In this document: positions 1 to 7,773 of the stretch, piece after piece
How positions within the stretch are numbered: position 1 is the stretch's first letter
Layout of the letters: each line of letters starts with the position of its first letter
Assembly (NCBI GenBank): GCA_016935955.1
Contig: JAFGPY010000033.1
Span: 1 to 13,877 of the forward strand
From: Planctomycetota bacterium
GTDB lineage: Bacteria > Planctomycetota > Phycisphaerae > FEN-1346 > JAACEH01
Direction: 5' to 3'
Length of the DNA stretch: 13,877 bases
Notes under the pieces: generated by a model
Databases searched by the model: none
What the model was told of the DNA's origin: nothing
What the model saw: only the letters and a program-made list of their open reading frames with translations
Made by a program: the position numbers and the translations under genes

Positions 1-1344
1 CTCAATGTTGTTGTATGCAAGGGAGAGAGTCTCCAGCTGCGTGCAGCCCGCCAATGGGTCGACGTTGCGCAGTCGATTGTTGCCCAAATACAGGTGGCGC
101 AATTGCGCCATGTTGCCCAGGGGCGAGATATCGTCAATATCATTGCCGTCGAGCGCCAGGGTCTCCATGGCAGTAAGCCCCGCCAAAGGCGAAACATCGC
201 TGGCTTCATTGTGCGACAGCCTCAACTCGCGCAGGTTGACCAGTCCAGCCAGGGGCGAGAGGTCGGAAACGTCGCTGTCCCACAGGGTCAGGCATTCGAG
301 AGCCGTCAGGCCCTTCAACTGCTCCGCGCTCTGCAAGGGCCGAAGCAAATCTCCATGGTAGAACAGGGACACCAAGCCGTCGCACATCTGAATGCCTTCG
401 AGGCTGGGAACGCTGAAGCAATAGGGATCGAGGTCGGCCAGGGTGCGTAGGTCTTCGATGGTCACTTCATCCACCGGCTTCTGCAGCTCGTGCAACGCAG
501 CTTCCAGAAGGCCATAATCGGCAAAGACGTCTTCGATGTTGAAGGCTCGTTGCCAGCCGGCGGGATCGGCCGTCGGGGCGGGAGCGGGTTGGGCTGCGGG
601 GCGAACGACCTTGGCGCCACGCGAGGCGGACAACTTGCTCTTGGCGGCAGGGACCTTGGCTGTCTTCGTGGTGGTCGTCGCGACGGTGCAGTCCTCTTTG
701 ACGATGCCCAGGTAGCGGCAATACCATTGGCGGCGCGTGCTCGAGCCGTCGGTTACCAGCACCTCGACGCAACGGTAGTAGGGGCCCATGCCGTTGTCGA
801 AGCGCGGCAACAGGACGCCGTCGGCCACGACCTCCAGCGTGCGGCCGTTCCACCAGGTGAGCCTCTGGCCGACCGCGAGCTCGGCCGGGTAGAGCACGGG
901 TGCCTCATTGGCCGAAGGGGCGGTCCAGTCCACGGCGCCCGAGGCGTCCTGGCCGGTGACCTTCAGATAGCGGGTGTTGCCGTTGACGTCCTGGGCCACG
1001 CAGATGTCATAGTGTTCGTTTGCCGCCGCGGTGCCGGAGACGTCGATGCTGTAGACATGGCACTCGACGCCGAGGACCGTCTCCAGCCCGGTAAGGGTAT
1101 GCATCTGGGTAGCGCCGTCGAGCAAGCCCGTGCCGGTCAAACGATAGTCATCGCCGTTGCTCCACCGGTAGTCACCCAGCGTCGTCAGACCAATCCAGGG
1201 ATTGACGATCGTCGTCGATGAATTATCGAACTCCGCCGCTTGGCATACGGTCGTCGCAGTGAGTGCCGGCAGGACGACGGCGGTAAGCAGGGCCGCACTG
1301 ATCAGCAGTCTGATTCGTGAGCGGGAATGGGTGCGAGTTGACAT
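1..1344 (-). CDS. Exported leucine-rich-repeat protein, 3' end outside window
   Basis: Open frame of 448 codons from an ATG at 1344 with no stop before the left edge, so the C-terminus is missing. AAAGGG lies 6 bases before the ATG. Residues 1-36 form a signal peptide: a basic start (MSTRTHSRSRIR), a hydrophobic core (LLISAALLTAVVLPAL) and a likely cleavage after CQA. Residues about 37-215 are a beta-rich region of no recognised family, followed by a T/K/A/P-rich linker near 215-260. An LRR N-cap begins near residue 292 (DEVTIEDLRTLADLD, then LEGIQMC). Five 22-residue LRRs start at residues 349, 371, 393, 415 and 437, with the pattern LxxLxLxxNxxxDxSPLAGLxx of the internalin/SDS22 type. The cap with LEG-Q-C is shared with the two larger LRR proteins upstream. 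The LRR part is probably a protein- or glycan-binding solenoid outside the cytoplasm; ligand unknown. Whether it ends in the dockerin-like cassette of its neighbours cannot be seen here. Confidence 0.92.
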   Translation of the reverse strand, partial: MSTRTHSRSRIRLLISAALLTAVVLPALTATTVCQAAEFDNSSTTIVNPWIGLTTLGDYRWSNGDDYRLTGTGLLDGATQMHTLTGLETVLGVECHVYSIDVSGTAAANEHYDICVAQDVNGNTRYLKVTGQDASGAVDWTAPSANEAPVLYPAELAVGQRLTWWNGRTLEVVADGVLLPRFDNGMGPYYRCVEVLVTDGSSTRRQWYCRYLGIVKEDCTVATTTTKTAKVPAAKSKLSASRGAKVVRPAAQPAPAPTADPAGWQRAFNIEDVFADYGLLEAALHELQKPVDEVTIEDLRTLADLDPYCFSVPSLEGIQMCDGLVSLFYHGDLLRPLQSAEQLKGLTALECLTLWDSDVSDLSPLAGLVNLRELRLSHNEASDVSPLAGLTAMETLALDGNDIDDISPLGNMAQLRHLYLGNNRLRNVDPLAGCTQLETLSLAYNNIE

Positions 1345-1603
1345 GGGGAGCCCTTTCTCTGGTTGGAATCGTTTCTGCCGGGAACCGGTGCCACGGCTGC
1401 TGCGCCGCCAGCGGGATCGCGCGGTACGGTTCCCGTCGATGTGTTGATTATCGGACGCTCAAGAGGTGTTCTTGAGGCAGATTTCAATTTGAGTATATGA
1501 GATGCGCAGAGATACGGTGCAAAAGGGGCTGCACCGCTGACAAGCTATGGCTCGTTATTAGCGGGGGCCGCTGTTGCGGGTGGCCGCGAACGGATTCCGA
1601 GGC
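1345..1603. other. Intergenic gap between GH78 gene and LRR gene
   Basis: This 259-base gap lies between the stop of the rhamnosidase-like gene and the start of the downstream LRR gene, both on the minus strand. I see no convincing gene. Its only clear structure is the 7-bp dyad at 1458-1476. It should hold the promoter of the LRR gene if that gene is transcribed separately, but I cannot point to a convincing -35/-10 pair. Confidence 0.5.
1458..1476. promoter_or_regulatory. Perfect 7-bp dyad, possible operator
   Basis: CTCAAGA, then 5 bases, then TCTTGAG form a perfect inverted repeat about 114 bases upstream of the LRR gene start at 1344 and about 130 bases downstream of the GH78 stop. No T-run follows the dyad on the minus strand, which argues against an intrinsic terminator, so an operator-like protein site is the better guess. 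A chance dyad cannot be excluded. Confidence 0.3.
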
Positions 1604-3982
1604 TCAGCGGGCGCGGCCGGTCCGTGCGGTCGGCTCCGGCAGGGTCAGGTCGTTGCGGCCGGGGAGCAGCGTGTGCTCGCGCCCATCGGGGCCAACCAGC
1701 ACGCCGGGGGCGTCCGGCGGCAGTTCGAGTTCGTAGCTGATGCGGCCGTTGCCGCGCTGCCAGCCGACGGCCACGTCGCCGCGGACCGTGGGCATGCGGC
1801 CGCGGGCATAGGTCAGGTCCGACAGGTTCGGCGCGACACGGACGCGGGCGAACCCGGGTGCCCCGGGAGTGATCCCCAGCACCGAGGTCAGCAGGTCGCA
1901 CAGGATCCAGCTTCCCCAGGCGTGGCAATCGCTGCGCGTGGGCTCTGGCCGCTCGAACCACGTCGTGGCGTGCAGGGCCAACTGGTCGGTCCAGTTGTGC
2001 AGCCGCCGGCGGTAGGCCTCGGCCCAGAGGCCGAGCTTCTCGTAGGCCCGGAAGGTGTAGTAGCTGTAGTAGAGAGTCGTTCGTGCCAGGTCGCTCCGCC
2101 CGTGGAGGCGTCGCAGAATGGCCCGGCCCTCGCGCTGTCCGATCACGTCGTAGAGGACGGCCAACAGGCTGGCGTGCTCGCCGAGGACGGAGCCGTCGGC
2201 ATCGTCGGCAAAGAGGCCGTCGTCGTCGCGACGCAACTGTTGGCGGCAAGCCCTGGCCGCGCGTCGGGCTCGGCGGGCGAAGTCGTGGGCCAGCGTCGTG
2301 TTGCCGACGGCCCCGGCCAAGCGGGCCGCCGATTGCAGGGCGGCCACGCGGCGGAGGTTCAGCTCGCCTTCACTTCCGGCCGTACGCTGCTCGTTGCACG
2401 GGAAGCTCCAGTCGGTGAAGACCCAGTAAGGCACGTCGCGCAGCAGGCCGTTGCGGTCGAACGGCTCGAACCAGTCGAGCACACCGCGGACGTCGTCCAT
2501 CAATTCGGCCGGCAGCGAGGCGTCGCCGCTGTAGCGCCAGTAATCCTCCAGGAACTCGATCCAGATGAGGGCGAAGTTGGGAATGATCTGCTTCTTCGAG
2601 TCGATCAGCGGGCTGCGGCTGGAGATCATGCCGTCGTGGCGGCGGCTGCGGGCGAATTGCCGCAGGGCCTGCCGGGCCAGGCGGAAGTCGGCCGTGGCCA
2701 TGTACGAGACCAGGGCCTGCAACCGCGTGTCGCCGACGTACTGGAGCTGCTCGTAGTAGGGGCAATCCTCGTAGTGCTCGTGGGCGCAGAGCCGCGCGGT
2801 CCACCAACTGACGTCCCATAGTTTGCGGTGCAACGGGTCGGACGACTCGAAGCTCGCCCGCATCGTGAACGGGTAGGCCGTGAAGATCGTCTCCAGCCGC
2901 CGGATTGTCGCCGGGCCGGCCGGGTGGTGCACGGCGATTCTGAGGAAGCGGAACGTCCGCCAGGCAAACGTCTCGATGCAGCACGGTCCGGCCGAGGGGC
3001 GAACGTAACTGTCGTAATAGCCTTCGACCGTCCCGGCCGCAGGATCGTCGCGGACGGCTTTGTGGCGATCGCGGCTCAGGGCCTCGGCGTAGCGCAACTC
3101 GACGAGGCTTCCCGTCGGCACGTCCAGATGCAATCGGACGCGAGCCGTGACCAGGCGGCCCATGTTGACGATGACGTAGTGCGTGCCACCGGTCTCGAAT
3201 CGCAGCGGCGCGGCCGCCTTGCCCCAGAACGCCTCGACGGGCCGCGGCGACGGATGAAGCGAACCTTGGATCTGCCAGGCGTCAATGGGCGGCGACGAGG
3301 TCTCCACCTGGCCGCATTCCAGGACGCTGACCGGCTCGACGGGCGTCTCTTCCAGCAGGGGAATCTCGCGCGGCGACAGCTCGTGGGTGTAGCCCATGGC
3401 GCGGTCGCGAGTGTAGGGGGCCTGGGCGCGCTCCACGTGCAGCGCGGGGCGACTGCAACGGTCCATCCATTGCATGACGTCGTCCAGATCGGCCGGCGGA
3501 GCGATCGTCTCGATCGGGTCGACGAGCATGCGGGGCATCGAGCCGCGCACGGCAGCGGCCGGGTCCTCGGGCCCCGACCAGCGGGTGACCTGCCAGTCCT
3601 GGTCGGTCGTCAGCCACTGACCCTGGCGGTCTGGCCCGATCATGGCCCACAGGCCGGGCGACAGGTGCACTTCAGCCCACGGCGACCGCGGACCGTACCA
3701 CAGGACTTCGACCAGCAGGACGTTCTCGCCCGGCCGCAGGAGGCCAGCCAGCGGCACGGTTTCGTAACGGTAGGCGTCGGGCGTGCTGCGACACGGCCCG
3801 CGCGAGACGACCTGTCCGTTGAGCCAGGCCCGGTAGCGGCTGTCGGCGGAAATGTGCAGCGCGGTCTCGTCACCGAAGACCGCGCCGTCGAATCGCCGTC
3901 GGAAGAAGCATCGCACCGCGCCGCCCGGGGGCGGCGACGACGGACCGTCCCATATCCACCAACCCGTCACGCTGGACTTCAC
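1604..3982 (-). CDS. Alpha-L-rhamnosidase-like protein (GH78 family)
   Basis: Predicted inverting glycoside hydrolase that releases terminal alpha-L-rhamnose. I chose the GTG at 3982 (792 residues) because GGGAG sits 6 bases upstream and the fold-like sequence (GWWIWDG) starts at once. An in-frame ATG at 4081 would add 33 arginine/glutamine-rich residues and has no ribosome site. Numbering from the GTG: residues about 7-110 look like the N-terminal beta-sandwich of the family (RYRAWLNGQ, GENVLLVEVLWYG). The (alpha/alpha)6 barrel follows, with DCPYYEQLQYVGD giving D406, E411 and D418 at the +5/+12 spacing of the acidic triad known from GH78 enzymes. CHAWG lies near residue 687, and a C-terminal beta-domain follows to 792. 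No signal peptide is visible under either start, so a cytoplasmic location is inferred, unlike its exported neighbours. The gene follows the upstream LRR gene by about 100 bases on the same strand and may be co-transcribed. GC content is very high (47 of 60 in one line counted). The family call is firm; the exact substrate is not. Confidence 0.9.
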   Translation of the reverse strand: MKSSVTGWWIWDGPSSPPPGGAVRCFFRRRFDGAVFGDETALHISADSRYRAWLNGQVVSRGPCRSTPDAYRYETVPLAGLLRPGENVLLVEVLWYGPRSPWAEVHLSPGLWAMIGPDRQGQWLTTDQDWQVTRWSGPEDPAAAVRGSMPRMLVDPIETIAPPADLDDVMQWMDRCSRPALHVERAQAPYTRDRAMGYTHELSPREIPLLEETPVEPVSVLECGQVETSSPPIDAWQIQGSLHPSPRPVEAFWGKAAAPLRFETGGTHYVIVNMGRLVTARVRLHLDVPTGSLVELRYAEALSRDRHKAVRDDPAAGTVEGYYDSYVRPSAGPCCIETFAWRTFRFLRIAVHHPAGPATIRRLETIFTAYPFTMRASFESSDPLHRKLWDVSWWTARLCAHEHYEDCPYYEQLQYVGDTRLQALVSYMATADFRLARQALRQFARSRRHDGMISSRSPLIDSKKQIIPNFALIWIEFLEDYWRYSGDASLPAELMDDVRGVLDWFEPFDRNGLLRDVPYWVFTDWSFPCNEQRTAGSEGELNLRRVAALQSAARLAGAVGNTTLAHDFARRARRAARACRQQLRRDDDGLFADDADGSVLGEHASLLAVLYDVIGQREGRAILRRLHGRSDLARTTLYYSYYTFRAYEKLGLWAEAYRRRLHNWTDQLALHATTWFERPEPTRSDCHAWGSWILCDLLTSVLGITPGAPGFARVRVAPNLSDLTYARGRMPTVRGDVAVGWQRGNGRISYELELPPDAPGVLVGPDGREHTLLPGRNDLTLPEPTARTGRAR

Positions 3983-3988
3983 CGATGT

Positions 3989-3993
3989 CTCCC
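3989..3993 (-). promoter_or_regulatory. Ribosome binding site deciding the GTG start of the GH78 gene
   Basis: GGGAG on the minus strand ends 6 bases before the GTG at 3982-3980. The alternative ATG at 4081 is preceded by the tail of the upstream gene without a purine-rich site, and the ATG at 4033 has GGGAG directly abutting it, with no room for a spacer. This favours the GTG. Confidence 0.55.
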
Positions 3994-4085
3994 GCTGCCT
4001 TCCGACCCTTTGCCGTTCGACGCGGGAGCCCATCTCCCACGCGTGACGGATGTCGCGGCCATGTCCTTCCGGCGAGGCCATTCTA

Positions 4086-7000
4086 CTAATTCAGCGGCAG
4101 TCCGTTCAAGACGTTGATCAACAACGACAGGTCGCCCGGCTCCGCGCCGCCATTGCTGTCAAGGTCGAATGCCCTATCAGGGAAGCCGGACGTATCCAGG
4201 CCGTTCAGCTTGTTGATCAGCGCGCTCATGTCGGTCGGCTCGGCGCCACCGTTGCCGTCAATGTCACCCAGGGGACGTACCGTGATCGGCACATCCACCG
4301 TGGTTTCTCCCGCCACGTTGCCCGTCACCGTCACACGCAGCGTCAGCGTTCCGGTGTTGGTCATGCCGTCCGTCCGCATGCTGCCATAAACGTACTTCAC
4401 CAGCTGATCGCCGCCCGGATCATCCTCCACAGCCACCTCGCCCGTGCCACTGCCGATGATCTTGGCCGCCGTTACGCTCAGACTCTGGTTCTGACCATAG
4501 CTCCAGATGCACAGCTCAAGGTGAATCTCGTGCCCGCCATGCGACAGGATATTCGGCGTGTTCTGGTAGACCCAATCGTACTGCGCGGTGGCCTGGGCTG
4601 AGATCACGCCGGGCGAGTCATACCATACCGAGACACCGCGGCTTTGCAGGGCAGGAATCTGCACACTAAGGGCTTCCTGGCCGAGTGGGTTCCCGGACAA
4701 AACCAGCGACGACCAGGCCTGCGAGCCCATGCCCGGGTTGTCGACGAGCGGCTGGATGTCGGTGATCCTGTTGGCTTCCAGGTACAGTAAGCTGAGATTC
4801 GTGAGCCCGGTAAGCGGCGTCAGGTCGCTGATCCGGTTCTGGTTCAACCCGAGTGAGGCCAGGCTGGTCAGATTCGCCAGCGGCGAGATGTCCGTCAGTC
4901 CGGCGGATTCGAGGTACAGGCCCGTGAAGTCTGGCAGGTCCACCAGTAGCGAGACAAGAACCGCCAGATCGGGCAGCGAGTCTCCTTGCAGATAGAGGCT
5001 CTCAAGGTTGGCCATCGAGGCGAGGATCGAGTAGTCCTGGATCTCGTCATCGCCAAGGCCCAGATCCGTTATGTTGCTCAGATTCACCAGCGGCGAGATA
5101 TCTGTCAGGCCGGTGTCTTTCAGCATCAGCAGATTCAAGTTTGGAATCGCGGAGAGTGTTGTCACAAGTGCGGTGAGATTCTCTATCGGACAACGGTCCA
5201 GGTAGAGCCCACGCAGATTGCTCAGCGAGGCCAGCGCGGTGAAATCCTCAATCGGGTTGCCCCTGAGGTGAAGCCACCCCGGTTGGTTCAAGTTGGCCAG
5301 CGGCGAGATGTCGCTGATGCCACAATCATCGAGCCAGAGATCCCAGAGGTTCTGGTTATCGTGCAAGGCTGTTACCAGGTTCTCCAGGTCGTCGAGCGGA
5401 TTGCCGGGAAGGTGCAGGCCCCACAGGTTGGTCAAAGGTGCGAGTGGTGAGAAATCCGTTATTTGATTCCCCCCGAGCTGCAGATACTCCAATTGTGTCA
5501 AGGGCGACAGCGGCGAGATGTCCGTTAGCCCCGCATCGTCCAGATAGAGATAAGCCAGGTTCGGCAACTGTGATAGCAGGGAAACCAGTCCGGCCAAATC
5601 GCTGATGTTGTGACCGCCAAGATCGAGCGAATACAGGCCCGTCATGGTGGCCAGTGGCGTGAAGTCTGTGATCGGGCAGTCATGAAGATGCAACTCCTCC
5701 AGCTTGGTCAACCCCGAAAGGGGCGAGATGTCTGTGACTGGGTTTCCGGAAAGGTACAGCCCCCGAAGCCCGGAACAATACTGAAGTCCTTCGAGGTTGC
5801 TGATATTCCTGTCTTCGAGGCTGAGCCATTCCAGCCCATCAAGATTCTCGACGGTGATCTCAGCGGGCGCAATGCCCAACTGTTGGGCAATGCCCTGACG
5901 CAGGGCGGCATCCGGAATCTCGGGCCGCACGGTCAACGCAACGCTGATCGTCTGCGGGTTGTTCGACGCATCGGGGTCGCTGATCGTGATCGTTGCCGGA
6001 TGGACGCCCGGTGCGAGGCCTGCGCTGGAGTACTGCACGGTATGCGTCTTACGGTCGGACGATCCCGACGACGTGCCGCTCGCCGGGACGACCTCCAACC
6101 AGACGGCGTTGTCCGAGATCGTGTAGTCCAGAGTCACGTCACCGGAGTTCCAGACTTCGAAAGCCTGGTTTGTGGCATTGGCCCCATAATTGCAGGCCGT
6201 GCTCAGGCTGGTTGTGCTGCAGGCAATGGTCGGCCTGGGTGGGGGCTCGGTGACCGTCAGGGTTACCAGGAAGGTCAGTTCGTTGTCAAACCCATGGACC
6301 GTGATGATCGCCGGATGACTGCCGACCGGAAGCCCTGCCGTTGAGTAACTGACCGTATGCCACTGCACATCATCAGGCCCGGTGGACGTGCCGCTCGCAG
6401 GACTCACGCTCAGCCAGGTGACATTGTCGGTAATGGTATAGGAGACGGTGCTACCAAAGCTCACGATACCCAAGGACTCGTTGGGCGCATTGCTGCCCTG
6501 CGGGCAGGTCGGCGTCAGTTCGTCGGCATAGACCCTGACCGACAAAGCCGACGACCAGGATGACACGACGCCCGTGTCAGAGCTGCACCGTGCCCGGGCT
6601 CTCACGTCGTACAGGTCCGAAAGGGACCAACTGTGTGTCCTGGAACTGGAACTCCATGACGAGTAAGAAGCGCCGTCGTCCCAGTCAAACTGGTACTGAA
6701 CGGGATGCCCCAGACTGCAGGCCGCGCCAGTGGCGCTATACGATCCCACCTCATCAATAAACAGTTGCGTGTGTCCTGTCGGCCTGTTGGGAACAGACAC
6801 CGAGTGCGTTGTACTGCTCGCCCAGCCCGAGGCCGCGGAACTGAAGCCGCTGTTGCCCGTGGCCGCACTCCACTGCACGTGTACGTGGTCAGAATACGTG
6901 CCCTGGCTTGCGGCCAACCCGCCTGGGGCCACGTCACTCGTGTCGCGAAGGCTGACGAGCACTCTGTCAGTGTCCACAGGCCAGAAGCCATAGTACTCCG

Positions 7001-7568
7001 AATACAAGTAGACTTCCGCCTGGTTGTCATAGGATGGTTCGAAAGAACTGATTACAGCATCTACGGTATTGTCCTTGACGAAGGGGCTGTTGTAGGTGAC
7101 AAGGGCCGCATACGTCCATTCCTCTATGGTGCCGTCATCCAGGGCATCCTCTTCATAGATCCCGAGGTCCAGGGTCGATGACTCGTACGCCCCACTGGGA
7201 TAGATGTACATCTCCACCCGGGCGCGGATCGGGCTTGTCTCCCCTCGTTTGGCCGACGTCGGGCATGTCAGCCAGATGTCCATTGTCAGCGTATCGCCCC
7301 CGGGTACCCAGACGTCTGAAGTATGCACCGTTTCGGAGGTCACCACCTTGACCCAGTAGTAGTAGACAAGCCCTGGCTGCACGGAGGTGTCATCGAAGCT
7401 CGTACCCGGCCACCAGGCTTCCAGGCGCGTCGCAGTTGCCGGATTGTTCGTCGTACTGCGCCATATTTCGTACGTCACGTCCGCAGCAGCAACAGAATAA
7501 GCAGGAATCAGCAGAGCAACAGCCAATGCAAGGGAACCGAGACATGACGAGCCTCTGGAGGTCCTCAT
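4086..7568 (-). CDS. Exported mosaic protein: FnIII/PKD-like, two BACON-like domains, LRR superrepeats, dockerin-like C-terminus
   Basis: 1160 residues from an ATG with GGAG 7 bases upstream. Residues 1-28 are a signal peptide (LGSLALAVALL core, AYSVAA|AD). Residues 31-76 resemble the second half of a fibronectin III domain (YEIWRSTTNN...YYYWVKV). Residues 77-210 are beta-rich and unrecognised. Residues 214-240 look like the first half of an FnIII domain, and 285-345 like a PKD-type domain (QFDWDDGASYSSWSSSS). Two BACON-like repeats (about 353-439 and 447-547) share YTI-DN-xWL-V-PASGTS and AGL-G-HPA-IT. An LRR cap at 551-600 (IPDAALRQGI, LEGLQYC) leads into about 16 LRRs up to about 975, arranged as a 70-residue superrepeat. 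Residues 996-1100 are the WVYQNT beta-region. Two Ca-loop motifs start at D1102 (DIDGNGGAEPTD) and D1135 (DLDSNGGAEPGD), as in type I dockerins. Probably a secreted binding protein; partner unknown. Its GC looks lower than that of the GH78 gene (30 and 35 of 60 in two lines counted). Confidence 0.93.
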   Translation of the reverse strand: MRTSRGSSCLGSLALAVALLIPAYSVAAADVTYEIWRSTTNNPATATRLEAWWPGTSFDDTSVQPGLVYYYWVKVVTSETVHTSDVWVPGGDTLTMDIWLTCPTSAKRGETSPIRARVEMYIYPSGAYESSTLDLGIYEEDALDDGTIEEWTYAALVTYNSPFVKDNTVDAVISSFEPSYDNQAEVYLYSEYYGFWPVDTDRVLVSLRDTSDVAPGGLAASQGTYSDHVHVQWSAATGNSGFSSAASGWASSTTHSVSVPNRPTGHTQLFIDEVGSYSATGAACSLGHPVQYQFDWDDGASYSSWSSSSRTHSWSLSDLYDVRARARCSSDTGVVSSWSSALSVRVYADELTPTCPQGSNAPNESLGIVSFGSTVSYTITDNVTWLSVSPASGTSTGPDDVQWHTVSYSTAGLPVGSHPAIITVHGFDNELTFLVTLTVTEPPPRPTIACSTTSLSTACNYGANATNQAFEVWNSGDVTLDYTISDNAVWLEVVPASGTSSGSSDRKTHTVQYSSAGLAPGVHPATITISDPDASNNPQTISVALTVRPEIPDAALRQGIAQQLGIAPAEITVENLDGLEWLSLEDRNISNLEGLQYCSGLRGLYLSGNPVTDISPLSGLTKLEELHLHDCPITDFTPLATMTGLYSLDLGGHNISDLAGLVSLLSQLPNLAYLYLDDAGLTDISPLSPLTQLEYLQLGGNQITDFSPLAPLTNLWGLHLPGNPLDDLENLVTALHDNQNLWDLWLDDCGISDISPLANLNQPGWLHLRGNPIEDFTALASLSNLRGLYLDRCPIENLTALVTTLSAIPNLNLLMLKDTGLTDISPLVNLSNITDLGLGDDEIQDYSILASMANLESLYLQGDSLPDLAVLVSLLVDLPDFTGLYLESAGLTDISPLANLTSLASLGLNQNRISDLTPLTGLTNLSLLYLEANRITDIQPLVDNPGMGSQAWSSLVLSGNPLGQEALSVQIPALQSRGVSVWYDSPGVISAQATAQYDWVYQNTPNILSHGGHEIHLELCIWSYGQNQSLSVTAAKIIGSGTGEVAVEDDPGGDQLVKYVYGSMRTDGMTNTGTLTLRVTVTGNVAGETTVDVPITVRPLGDIDGNGGAEPTDMSALINKLNGLDTSGFPDRAFDLDSNGGAEPGDLSLLINVLNGLPLN
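4125..4155 (-). repeat. 31-base direct repeat, copy 1, in dockerin-like coding end
   Basis: These 31 bases, encoding most of the second Ca-loop and the following helix, are identical to 7813-7843 in the neighbouring giant gene. The flanking bases also match well. They code for SNGGAEPGDLS-type sequence in both proteins, which points to recent duplication or conversion of the C-terminal cassette. Confidence 0.85.
4719..5768 (-). repeat. 210-bp (70-residue) LRR superrepeat, five copies
   Basis: Within the 1160-residue protein, equivalent LRRs start at 5768, 5558, 5348, 5138 and 4928, exactly 210 bases apart. Each unit is LRR type A (22 residues, usually GLTDISPLxxL), type B (22 residues, often ITDFSPLA) and type C (26 residues, DL-xLV-xL-xxxPN). 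The first four copies are complete in this order; the fifth (from 4928) has diverged in its B and C parts and runs into the C-terminal cap. The repeat is coding and in frame. Confidence 0.88.
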
Positions 7569-7773
7569 ACGAAATCTCCACTTTTACTGCGGCCCAGGAA
7601 AAACAGCGAGAACTGGCATCCCGAAGCGTGAGCTGGAAAGCCAAACGCCAAAGCGTGGGAAACTGGAACTCAAAAAGGCCTGTCCTGGTCAGAATATCGT
7701 CCCCCAGTCCTGAGACAGTGCGGTAAACAGTCGGCGACGATGCTCATACTGTGCATTCATTGTGCCGGACAGC
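7569..7773. other. Intergenic gap between the two giant LRR genes
   Basis: This 205-base gap separates the TAA of the 1476-residue gene from the start of the 1160-residue gene. The GGAG ribosome site of the latter lies at 7576-7579. A run of five T (minus strand, 7672-7676) is present, but no stable hairpin directly precedes it. CAGGAC occurs twice on the minus strand. I see no convincing gene or promoter. Confidence 0.5.

Noticed and set aside
1574..4117. Two long plus-strand open frames (1574-2821 and 2828-4117) opposite the GH78 gene
   Set aside because: They are antisense to a gene with clear GH78 motifs, are rich in R, G, A and Q without domains, and are expected from high-GC codon structure.
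4086..4280. Dockerin-like ends as evidence of a cellulosome
   Set aside because: No cohesin, scaffoldin or cellulase is in the window, and dockerin-like repeats occur widely outside cellulosomes, including in Planctomycetota.
7672..7676. T5 tract on the minus strand downstream of the 1476-residue gene as an intrinsic terminator
   Set aside because: No stable GC-rich hairpin immediately precedes it; only weak partial pairing (CTGG/CCAG) can be drawn.
7390..7726. Short open frames on both strands across the gap at 7569-7773
   Set aside because: They overlap the signal-peptide region of the 1160-residue gene, show no ribosome site or domain, and look like chance frames.
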